A stretch of 64,000 nucleotides of DNA. It comes from Apoda limacodes (lineage: Eukaryota; Arthropoda; Insecta; Lepidoptera; Limacodidae). The translations under genes were made by a program, and so were the position numbers. This document shows, piece by piece, positions 34,429 through 46,600 of this stretch (position 1 is its first letter; every line of letters starts with the position of its first letter). The notes under the pieces were generated by a model. That model ran no database searches, was not told the DNA's origin, and saw only the letters and a program-made list of their open reading frames with translations. The stretch is taken from the NCBI GenBank assembly GCA_946406115.1, contig OX291562.1:5672001-5736000 (forward strand), given 5' to 3'.

Positions 34429-37400
34429 CTAGGAACCCAGAAACTGATAAAAAAATCTAATCAGAAACAATAAGCACTTAGTGTAGAAACTCTTACATTT
34501 TTGATTTGCCTAAATTTTTTTTTGGAAATAGGTATCATCATATAGAAGAAAAGCACAGACAATATTTTATCTACTAGAATACATTTAAAAATTAAAATTA
34601 TTTGTTTAAAGCAATTGACAATCATAGAAATATTTGACACATTTTATTTTGCTTGATTTTTATTTGCTTAACTGGAATACAAACTTTGTTTTACACTTAT
34701 ATCATTCCTTATACTATAAATATTGTCACTCATTAGACAATTCCGCACTTTAAAAGAATATGGTAGTTGAAAAGTTACTATAAGAACATGACTAGTGAAT
34801 TAATTTGCTCGAAAAGAAGATGTCGATATTTTACAAATATGACAGAACATACGTTAACGCAATATTTTAAAAGATTATTGCAATATAATTTAAGAGCCTA
34901 TGCTCTGTGGTGCTTGCGTATCATAACGCGGTTTTGTAACGCTACATCGCTTGTTCTTTCTTTTAATGTCTTTTAAGAGTATTGTTCAGATCTGGCCTGG
35001 TGTAAACAATTTATTTAAAAAACGAGTAGATTATTTTATTTTATTCTAAAGATAAATGTTTAAAGTGTTTCGTAGTATCAGTATTTTTAGAATTATTGAG
35101 CAAAATAAAGTTTATATTCATAGGGCTGCCGTTCAACATTTTGTTCACGAATATGCACCCATGTAATGTTTTTTTTTTATTGAATATAGTCAATCTACGT
35201 TATGTTATCTACATTATTATTCTAGGTTACATAAATCATGTATAAAATGATATATTTTTAAAAGTCAATTAACTTTAACTTTAGCGGTTTTCATGTTTTA
35301 TTACCTATATTCAAATACTTCATGCTAAAAATAAGGTAAGGGGGGGGGGGGGGGGCTATGATACTTAAATATTGTAAAATATTTATTCGTAAGGGTATGT
35401 ACTTCTCGAGATATAATATTTTTTTTGCCTTAGAATTTGTCCGCATCAGGCCAAACCCCTATACAAGGTAAACCATCCCCTTTCTAGAATTTAGTCGGCT
35501 GTACTGTACACGCAACGCGTTTTATACATAGAATCACACCTTTCAATGGTACATTACCATATGTATCAAAATATGAATTGCTGAATTATTAAATGAGAGA
35601 CAAAATTTAATCAGGTCACGAAAACTGGCGATAAAAATCAAATCTGTATAACGCGTGTTATTAAAAACTTTTATTCGATTTATTGCCCCTGCAATTATAA
35701 CCGGTTTAAGGGCCTCGGTACACATGATAATTTTGGCATCGATCACTGGCGATTTAAATGCCGCGTCCGAACGCTCTAACCACACATGCAAATTCCAATC
35801 GCGGCGACTTTTCGAAAGCTCGAAGCAGCGCCTCAGCGATTTAAACATTATGTACAAACGCAGGAAGTCACCAAAAATCAATGCAGCAAATCACGGTCAA
35901 ACGAAGAAAGTTGCGAAAACGCGATGCAGCCACAAGACAGCATCTTAGGGCCTAAAAATTACCAAAACCATGCTAAACGGTCATTAACAGTTTTTTTACT
36001 AGCAAATAAACTGATAATTTGATGTAGCGCTTTGGCACTGCTTGAGTTTCCTGCACTAGTCCTATTACGGTTAGCTAATCATTTAAGGTAAACCTATATA
36101 AGAACTATTTAAAGGTATTTAAATACTCCGCGGGGGTTTAGAATGGGATGAGACCTTTTGGAACCAAGACAAACGCATGAAAATTTTTGTGTACTTTCAA
36201 AACAATAAAGTATGAGTGACTGTACAAATAAATAAATGTTAACATTTAGATCTTCTTTACTAACCCTACTTTGCTCTTAAACATGTCATATTATTTTTAC
36301 TTTGACAAGGTTACTTAAACCTTTACATGCCTTACCATAACATATCACAACATCCAAAATTCCCCTTTTTCCGTTCCGAAAACCACTCAGTCTTTTTAAA
36401 TTTTTGACTAGGATTGTGTTATCTCAAAAGAATTGGTGAGAATAATAATTTCTTTTCGTATTTGTCTAAGTATAAGAAAACTGTGTCTATTATAAGAAAT
36501 TAATAAAATAGTGATGATACAAAACATGCATATAAGGTTCAAATACATATATACATAAAATCCTGTCAGAGACCAAAGACTTCCACTTGCTAAGCTCCCG
36601 GCACTCTTCTTTTCCTTCATCCTCTCACATCAACCTTTCATCATTCGACAGTTTAGGGTAAGAAGGTACTCTTTAACGCCTTTTCTGAGAACGGAATCAA
36701 TTTCATCAAAATAGGTTTGAAGATCTAAGAACTGCCGAGTGATGCTATGTACCTAACACTACAACAAGTTATTTGTAATCAAAGAATTCTTGATAATTTT
36801 AACAATTTTTATTTTATTTGCTAATACTGACTGTATATAGAAATAATTGTTTAAAACAGCATTCGCCGATTACAATTTTATCTTTATCAATATAACGAAT
36901 GTTAAACTTTTGGGAACCCGTCCTAATAAACTGTAGTGAAGACAAGCCCTTATACCTACGCAACGCACAGCTGGCGGGCCGATGATGTTACTTCGTACAT
37001 CATCGGCAGCGTCTCGGGCGCCTTTCACTTGTCTTCGGTTTTTGCGGCAACGACAGTCGATATTACGATCTGACACCGTGGGGCCGTTCACTGCTTACGT
37101 GCTTATATACGCGAACCGCTAATTGTAGCTTTTTTATTAATTGTGTAAATATATATATATATATATATATAGACAATATATCTACAATCATTTATGTGAG
37201 TTTTTATTGGTCTGAACCCACAAACTAACAAATTAGTTTGTAGCTAGCTATGACGATCACGAAAACTGGCCGCAGTAATTCGTTTTTGAATGTTTACATT
37301 AATTTGTAAATGGGCAAAATGAATTCTATTATATTTGTGGTTGCAGACCGTTCTATTGAGAGGAAAGTAATTGCCATTCCTATTCTTAGTAAGATTGCAT

Positions 37401-38489
37401 TGAATATATATTCGATTAACATACAAACATGCATATGTTTAGTTTTATATTATATTGGGTACAAAAGAATCTCTCAACTAAATAATTTGTCAACAAAATT
37501 TTCCAAAAATGTAAACAATTTCCTATTCAAATAAGTTTTCAATAAATAAAAAAAAAAAATTGACTTCTTTATTTCGTTAATTCGTTAGTCTTTATTTTGT
37601 TTGTATTCTTGTTATTTTGGAATTAAAAGGCTTGAATAGTCAGCCTAAACATTTTTTTAATGACGTTTTATGTAAAAAAAATATAGTATACAAGATTATA
37701 TATTATACAAGATTAGGAAGGATTATATATATTGATTTAGCCCTATTGTTCACATTTTTGGTAAAAAATATTGATTGATTCATAGAAAGAGTTATAATAT
37801 ATCAGCTACCAGATCATTTATATATCTATCTATATGATCTATCTAAATTAAATTCTACATCACTTAAGTCTATAAGCTTTGAAATTAGCTGTTTTAAGCA
37901 TAACGGGTACATAAGTGTATTTTAAATGATACTTCCTAACCGACATACAAAATATCTAGAATAAATAAAAAAAAATCAGTGTTTTATATTGTAAGAAGGC
38001 TGAAAAGGAAAATAAGCGCAGTTTGTATGGGATCCGTTATAGCGAATGTAGCCCCTCCATTTCTACAACTACTCAAGCAATGAAAATAAACACAATGTGA
38101 CGCACACACACGCAACGACAAACGGAGCGCTATGATTAGTCCACGGCTCACCCATACAACGGTAAATTAGGTTGCACGTGTGCTGTACAAAAGTGGGTAA
38201 TTTTACACTGACGCTAGTGGTTGACAATGTAGTTTATTACACAAGTCAACACGAATTTTGTGCCTAATTTAAAAAAGAAATAATATTTTTATCTCATAAA
38301 GTTTGCTGATTAAGAATGTAACCTCTGAGCATTCGGCAAAAATCGTGTATTTTATTTATCATCGTGTAAAGTACAAAAACAACTTTTTTTATAAATTTAG
38401 TTTTTGGTTATTTTTCAATGTAAAAAATCAGAAAATAGTCATTAAATAACAAACACAAAACAAAAATTTTTTTTTGGTAACTTGTGTTA

Positions 38490-38495
38490 TTTATT
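38490..38495 (-). terminator. Candidate poly(A) signal of Oga
   Basis: On the minus strand this reads AATAAA, about 415 bases after the Oga stop. The intervening sequence (38496-38907) has no recognisable repeat and would be the 3' UTR. It is one of several T/A-rich possibilities; 3'-end RNA data would decide. Confidence 0.4.
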
Positions 38496-38907
38496 AAAAA
38501 TTATAATAGAATATGATTGTATAATCGTAGTTGCGGCCCGCCTGCCACGCCTACATTTCCTTTCCAGCCTTCTTTAACTATTCCGTGACACTGACTAATA
38601 ATTTAGCGATTAAACGAACTTATTTGCTTAAATTTTTTAAAGTTTAATTGCAAAAGCAATTATAAATTACAATTAACGATAAAAATGATGCAATGCCTAA
38701 TTGAAATATGACAATTTGGTAGTTCCCATACTAAAATAAATAACTAAATACTACGCTGCATATATATATTTGGACACTGGGTCCTAATTATTATCCAAGT
38801 CCAGGTATCAATCACCTTGCCCTTGACCTTCCTCTTTTTCTGCCTCTTCTGGCCCGCCTTATTGCTGTCGGCGCATAAAAACGAGTGGGAACTACCAACG
38901 ATTGTCG

Positions 38908-41900
38908 CTAGAAAGCTCTGGCTAAATAAATCGTGCCACTTTCCCCACGGGAAACCTCCACGAATCCGAGTTTACTGTAGAACTGGTGAAGGTAGTGATC
39001 AGTCGCATTTATACAAGCGTGAACACCGTTTGCGCCTAAAGGAAAAATAGATTTAAATTATAATACATTTGATACAAGTCACCTAAGTTGATCATTGCAC
39101 ATTAACTCAAACTAATTATTTGGATTAGCAACAACAAAAAAAAAGTGCATTGCACTGCAATTCCAAAGGTCCCGGGTTCGATTGCCAAATATTCATACAA
39201 TTTGTAAATATTGTAAAATTTTCTATGACACTGATTTGTACGGGGATAGGCTTATGACTTATTACGGACATGGAACGGAATACCATTGGTGAAACGTGGA
39301 AATATAACAAACATTGTTAAATCGCGCCATATCTTTGACCACCCCTTGGGGACCAAGTTTCGTGATGGTGGATATAATAATAATTATTCTTATAAGTCGA
39401 TCACTGTAATGGATTACGCGTTTATTTTGTACCACTGATAATGTATAAATAGTAGATTATATAAGTGAAATTAATTTGAGGGACTAAGTCCTGAATCCCG
39501 AAAGCAGCGAAGGATGCTAGAGTAGAATGCTGAGCGGAGCGAGGGTTACAAAATACCGAGATATTTTTTTTTACGTGTTACTCTAATTTTCACCATTGAC
39601 TGCAAAAAAATAAAAAGTACTATTTTGACATTTTGGTATATACTCAGTAATTATTACCGGGTGATAGGAGAACAATGACATGAAACAACCACAATAACAA
39701 TTGTTCCAAAATCAAAATGTTTTTATTCACTAGTGAGTAAAAGTGAGTTTTATTCACTGTTATCAATGAATAAAATGCCTTTTTTCGAGTGGCAATTGTA
39801 AAGAAAAATGTACAGTATCAGTATCTTTAGAATAAACAATTATTATTTTATTATATTTATCACATGTTGTTAAATATAGACTAAAACTATAACTTACCAT
39901 TAGCTTTGAGTGCGGCAAGGAGACAAGTAAGCAGGCGGGCCGGAGCGAGCGGGTCACGACATGTGGGTAGCACGCAACATGTAAGAATCGCTGGATGACC
40001 TCGTGTGACGCAGTCGGGTGCGCGTTCCGAATTGCTCCACTGATGAAAGTGTCTAATACACTCCTATAAATAAAAAAATCAAGGGTAAACATTGAACCAT
40101 TCTGCTTTATCTAATACCTTTGATCGAGCAATTCTTGTATATATGTTTATTGTATATATATATCTCGGAAACGGCTCCAACGATTGTCATGAAATATAGT
40201 TTGCAGCGAGTTTCGGAGGCGATAAACCGATCTAGCTAGGTTTTATTTTTAGAAAACGTTTTTTTATCCGTGTTTTTAGGCAATGATAAACTGAAAAATA
40301 TGACACAGCAACACTAAATCTACTGGTCAATAGATGGCGTTTGTTAAGCAACACTAAAGCTACTTGACTATAGATGGCGTTGTTAAAATAAAAACGAGCA
40401 GAGCTCGGTCCTCCAGGTACTAGGTACTCACCTGACGCAATCAAAATCAAAAATCAAAACACGTCCTAACTTATTTCTTTAGGAGAACCTACGTACCAAT
40501 TTTTAAGAGCCTATTATTTATAATGTTATCGTATAATTAAAAACAAAATATAAAAGGTAAACTACTGAGTTTCTTGCCGGCTCTTCTCGGTAGTAAAATC
40601 ATTCCATACCAATGGTAGAGTCTATAAAATTAATTATTAAACTGACCACTCAAAACCGTTTAAAAGTATGGACATGAAAATACATGAATAAAAAAACATT
40701 TTGAGTTTGAATTTAGTTTTCAAGCAATATTTCCTGACCTTTGATCCGAGTTATGAAACCCTTACAGTGCAAATTTTCAAAATTCCCTTCATAATTTTCC
40801 CCTACACTACCAAAGGAAGCTCCCCTAAAAATTTAATTAATCATTTAACATCACGACGGTTTTACATTAAGTATAGACCAAAGACATAGAGAACTGTAGA
40901 GCACATTTTCTAGCCAAATGTGAAAAAGTCGTGACAAAGACGAAGCGAAACAGAGGTCTCCATAAAGATAGAAAAAAGGCCACAGTTTCGCTTTGTCTCT
41001 TCCATTTTATAAAGCTATTGTGCAACCAGGACAGATTACAGAACTCGAAGTCTATGGTATAGACAGATTACCTTCGCAGCCTGGCTAAGGTCTTCTCTTT
41101 CGATAAGGTTTTCAGGGTACTTTTTACACATCTCCGGTATCCACGCCAGTTCTTGTCTCTTGTAGAACTCTTTGCTATTCAGAGCTGCACACGCGTAACC
41201 AACTATCTCAGGTTTTGTACCTATGAAAATAAAAAAAAAATATCTTTACGGTGTTATTTCTCAGTAAGAGGTCCCAGTGGCACAAATACCCACATTATAA
41301 TGTAGTAGTTATTAATACAAGGAATAAGGATAAATTGGTAGTTCCAAACTGTCCTCTTTAGAAGCTAAATTTTTACTTTACCACTAATGTGGCAAAGAAG
41401 TTTACGGGCCGCCTGATGGTAAGCGGTGCCCCTAGTGTTGCAAGCGTCCATAGGCTACGGTGACCGCTTACCATCAGGCGGACCGTAGGCTTGTTTGCCA
41501 CCTTAGTGGTATAAAAAAAAAAAAAAAAAGCGGTCACCGTAGCCTATGGATGCTTACAACACCAGGGGTATCACTCGCGTGTTGCCCACCCTTCAAAAAT
41601 CTACAAATTCTTTCTTGAAAGATCATTCCGCAACCCAGGCGTTCACGGGAGGAAGTTTCTCTGATTGTACGCGACCGTTCTACATAGCTCTTTTGCAATA
41701 AAAAGTATATATTTTACAATTAAATACCTGAACATGTGGTTAATTTACCTCCAATTAATTTAAAATATATGTCAAATATAGTTTAATGAAAAAAAGTTGA
41801 TAAATATATTAATGATAAAAAAATTAATATGAAGTTGAAATAATATAAAAGATTAACTGCTGAATTTCTTGGTTCTTCTCAGTAGGGAATCATTCCGAAC

Positions 41901-43622
41901 CAGTGGTAAAGTTTATAATATTAAAAATTTAATTGACGATTCAATAGTGCAGTTTAAATATAAAAAAAAGTTTGACTGAAGAGCCTCTTTCACCGACCAC
42001 TTTAGTCCTACGTGACAGGGGGTGAGCCTATCGCCGCAACACTGCTATTAATACATAGGCTACTGTGACCGCTTACCATCAGGCGGACCGCAAGCTTGTT
42101 TGCCACCTTAGTGGAATAAAAAAAAAAACTGTGCTTTAAGTTACCAGTTTAAGAGCAATAAGTTGTTAAATAAAACCAGGGACAGAATTCCCGTTAATTG
42201 TTTTAACAATATTTAGAAGTAGCCTATGTCCTTTCCCGGGACTCAAACTTACTCCATGCCAAATTTCATCTTAATCGGTACAGCGGTTTATGCGTGAAGA
42301 GGTAACAGAGTTACTTTAGCATTTATTAGTAGCAAGGAAAAGATGTTTTGTCTCTGCCTGCCCCTGTTCCCCAGGTGTGATGTTGCATATGTATATGTGT
42401 ACATACACGTATGTGTTAGAAAGTGACAGATATATTTCTCACCATTCATCTTAGCAACGGTTGTTCCATCTAAAATACCCGTTTCATCATCGGGGGTATC
42501 TTTGACCTGATGGCATTCTTCCTCGTCCTCTATGACCATACACAGCTCGGGGGTTAGAGTCAGGAAGGGGGCTACTAATCTGTAACAAATACACACACAT
42601 TTAGATATTCATGTTTTTAGGCGATGATAAACTGAAAAATATGACTCTAAAGCTACTTGACAATAGATGGCGTTGTAAAAAAAATCCAGGTACTAGTATA
42701 ATATATAAAATGGGTTGGAAATCGACCTTCCTTGAATATATTAAAAAACAGAACGAATCGCGAACGGGACCAAACACGCCAAAAGGAGATAAAATATCCA
42801 TAGATGAGACATCGAAACAGTCAGCGAAAACCTTTTTGTGGATGGTCGATTTCTGTCGCATCCAAGGCATTTGCGTACACGAGCATGCAACTATTATCAC
42901 CAGCGCGTAGTGGCTGCAAATCTAGCAGCCGTTGTTGGGTTCAGTACATGCGCGAGAGGATGTGCGTCGAGTTAGACCTTTCGGACAAAGTCAGAGTATA
43001 AGTAATATCAAATTAATGTGATTTGACCACTCTCAGCCAGACGAGCGTCTGAGCTCAGGCGACGTCACCTTCATATGTCACGATTTGTAACCGCTTGTAT
43101 AGAACACGCACACATTGGCGCGTATACACACGTCAGTTATTTTTGTAGTTTTAGTATACGCGAGTTACATGGTTTTTGCATGAAGTGACCAGGGTTTGGC
43201 AGGGCACCGATGGCATGACCGTTATAAGAACGGCTTTGATGGCACGTCTGTTGGTACGTGATTCAGCTAGACAGAAAAACAGATCCAATAACACGATTTA
43301 ATATGATCAGGCTCAGTCCTAATAAAAACGGTACGAGATTCGAGTGGCCACATTAAAAACCGACTTGAAACTGCTTTTAGATAGCTTGTTGTACTTTTTT
43401 AGGTACCAAATTCGATTAATGGTATTAGTTTATTAAAAATAATATATATAAAAGAAATAAATAATATGCACCATCAATTTAAATGTAACGGATTGTTGCA
43501 TTGTTATTTAAAACTTAAAAAAAACCTGCTCACCTATCAGCGGGCAAAGTCTGAAGGTCACTTGGGAATAAGTCACTACAATCGGATCCATCGCGACATG
43601 TCTTGTGACATATATCAGACAC
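38908..43622 (-). CDS. Oga: Oga exons 16-20: acetyltransferase-like C-terminal domain and stop
   Basis: Exons 43534-43622, 42443-42579, 41072-41220, 39898-40063, 38908-39035. Motifs are [100 protein letters not shown], then [20 protein letters not shown] and [11 protein letters not shown]. This is the GNAT-like domain of animal OGA, usually regarded as a pseudo-acetyltransferase. In 39898-40063 the longest open frame is not the coding one; the phase inherited from exon 18 gives the conserved sequence. The stop codon is at 38908-38910. Confidence 0.95.
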
Positions 43623-46600
43623 CTGAAAAACAATATACAGGTTTAAGTTATTAAACACGACGATAAACAACAAGTTACTAAATATTGTGATAGTAACTAT
43701 ATTATATTTATACTAGCTGACCGGGCAGACGTTGTCCTGCATGATACCGACTGCAGCGCCATCAGTCGGGCCGATTTGTGAATCTAAACCATCCAGGGCG
43801 CCACTCAAAAACGCATACAGAAAAATTCATTCAAATCGGTCCAGCCGAGAAGTACAGTGACATACACAAGTACAGTAGAATTATATATATAAAGATATGA
43901 GTTGTTGGTGGCCGAGGAGTTTAAACGTCCCAAGTGGCGGAGATTCGAACCCCGAGTCGGCGTGTACCGATGATCTTTTCTTAATTTCTCATGTACACTG
44001 ATTTATTTATTTACACCACTGGCTTTTCGGTGAAGGAAAATATTGTGAAGAAACCTGCATACAAGGAAAAAAAGACGTTTGTGAAGTCCACAATCCGCAC
44101 TGGGCCCGCGTGTGGACTATGGCCCAAATCACCCTCACTAATGCAGGTAGGCCGTGCCCCAACAGTGGGGACGTATGAGGGCTGGCGAGATAGAACTATA
44201 TTTGTATAATAAGTCTTAGACTAGTAACTCAGGTTTTGCAATTTCAAACTACTTTTAGGTGAAAATGTTGGGTAAAGTCTTTTGAACATCGTTTGTAATT
44301 TTGTAAACACAACTTTAACAAAACCGTAAGCAAAAAAGCAATTAATAAAATATTTCAAAATTACCTTTATATTTTACAATAAAGTCAGGCCAAGTAAGTT
44401 AGGGTTCCGTAGAATAAGTATTAATTATTTTAAAAGTCTATTAACGCGAATAAATGAAAACAGAAACCGAGGGATGAAAAATATTTTTCCATCCCTCGGT
44501 TAAATTTCCACAACACACCTGTATGGCGGTACACAAAGTCACATATATCTCATATATCTGTAAAATTTCATTTGAATTTACCCAAAGATGGTGAAATTAT
44601 AAGGGTTCCGATTTTTTGCCATTAAGCTACGGAACCCTAAAAACACATAATATTACATAATAGTGTAATTTAAAACTAACCGCAATCTCATCTGAATGAA
44701 TGTAAGGTCGAACAGTTAAAGGTAATTCATCAGGGAGCACATGCGGTCGCAATGCGTCCCCCGTGCATTCGACTGGAAGAAGTCTCCTTAGATCGGCTGT
44801 AAGCCCGCCACGGAACACCCACGGCTCTTGAGCGCCGCTTTCGAATGCTTCTCGCCAACCTTTTGAGAACCCTACAAAATAAACAAATAATCGAACTTAT
44901 TCCCTTCCTTCCTAATTTGAATGTCAAATTCCAGTATTTTTCAGTCCATTTTATCTATAATTTTTGTATCACAGCCTAAACATTATTTCATTCATACAGT
45001 TTGTCACCTAAGGCGTTTAGAAACAGGATTCGTAAGGTGCAGCGAGCAGCAAAACAGAAGAGAAGTGCTCCCGACTAACTCACATTCTGCCTATAGCTAT
45101 TCGAGAGCTGTCTAACCAGCCTGGTATTTTCTTCACCATCACCAATGTGATGACCAAATGTACGAATGAAATTATTGTTAGGCTGTGCCTTTATAAAGAC
45201 ATTCTGACTGACTGATTCATGAATGCATAGCCTTAACAGCTGGGGTTAGACGCTTCAAATTATCAATATACAAATATTTAATTCTCTATTGCATGATTAA
45301 CATTAAAAAAAATAGCACACTAAGGCGATAAAAGCGATGTCTACAAGGCAACCTTTAAGTAGACTAATATTGACAGGAAATAGAGAAAGTTACTTTTATA
45401 AAATAGGGCTGCAACAAGAAAAAATATTGCGAAATACACTAGTAGAGGGTAAAATAGGGGTTGGAAGTCACATTTGAAGTTTAATCTATGAAAATTGGTA
45501 TTTGAGCTTTTAATTATATATTGATATGTATATAGAGTTTCAGTTCCAAATAAGGAATAACAAGTTTCAACAATTTTGGTAAAAGGGGGATGGAGTTTGT
45601 ATGGAAGTTCTATTGCTTGATACTTCATTAAGGTGTTTATGTTTGTAAAGGACGAATTGTAAAGGGACAAAATAAGTTATATCATGTTGTTTACCACTTA
45701 GTTTGAGCGAGTAAATATACTAGCAACTAGCTATTACTAATATATATGTATGTACATATAGTTACATAATTACTATTATAGTGCTTATATACAAAATACT
45801 TACATGTATAACTTCCCTGGGTTAGGTTTGCTATACTTAGCGGAAATTTCCCCAATTCTGTAAAAATATTTCGTTATTAAAATTTTTATTATTTATTTTG
45901 GTGAAGTTAATTGACATGTCATTATTCTTGCAGCCTAGTTGGTAGTGTGGCCGGCTGCGGTGCAGAAAGTGCGTGTTCGATTCCCGCACTTGACAAACAT
46001 TTATGTGATTAACATTTGTGTTTGTCTTGTGTCTGCGTGTATTTATGTATAACTTATATGTATTTACACAAAATAAGTAATATATAGGTATTTTTATCCA
46101 TTGTTTGGTATCCATAACACAAGCTTTGCTTACTTTGGGGCCAGAAAGCGAAGCGAAAGTTGTTCAAAATTATTTATTTTTAATTAATTATAAGTTCTAA
46201 CATAAATAAAAAAAAATATTATGTAAGTACTTCAATTGATAACACAATAATAATAATACTGAAATCATAAATTAATTCAATAATGTGTCAGAAATAACGT
46301 TATGCCAATATTAATTAAGCTATCAGCATCAAAAAATTCGTCACAACTATAGAACGCTCGGTCGACAATCAGGCCATATATAAATTATAATTATCAAATA
46401 CGTACTTTCATATTCATCGCTATAATACAGTAAATTATTTGTATACAAGATTGAAAGTAATGGTACAACATACATAACATAATGATAAAAAAAAAAATAC
46501 GGCCATTTTTATTATTTTCTATCCAAATAAAAAAAAAAAAAACATTTGTGACTATGACATCACAAAAAACTGTAGCAAAAGTCCGAGTAAATTAGTAGTG

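Larger units (their letters stand above)
28944..38489. other. Intergenic region between convergent LRR and Oga genes
   Basis: Contains Copia remnants, four inverted-repeat elements, a G16 run (35340-35355), and GC-richer patches at 35690-35950 and 36940-37090. No exon of a known protein was recognised; the open frames there are short and unconserved by eye. Confidence 0.55.

Noticed and set aside
34767..34976. 69-codon plus frame
   Set aside because: AT-rich, no motif, no splice partners; chance open frame.
37145..37170. TA dinucleotide run as a regulatory site
   Set aside because: Simple microsatellite of the kind expected in AT-rich DNA.
39763..40092. 109-codon minus frame as an Oga coding sequence
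   Set aside because: It overlaps a real exon but in the wrong frame; the phase carried from exon 18 gives the conserved protein.
42601..42910. Overlapping 99-codon frames on both strands
   Set aside because: They start in a dispersed repeat and show no family motifs; no splice or phase link to Oga exon 17.
45931..45990. tRNA gene suggested by A-box and B-box matches
   Set aside because: It is followed by the body and 3' part shared with three other SINE copies, and no acceptor stem closes; it is a SINE head.
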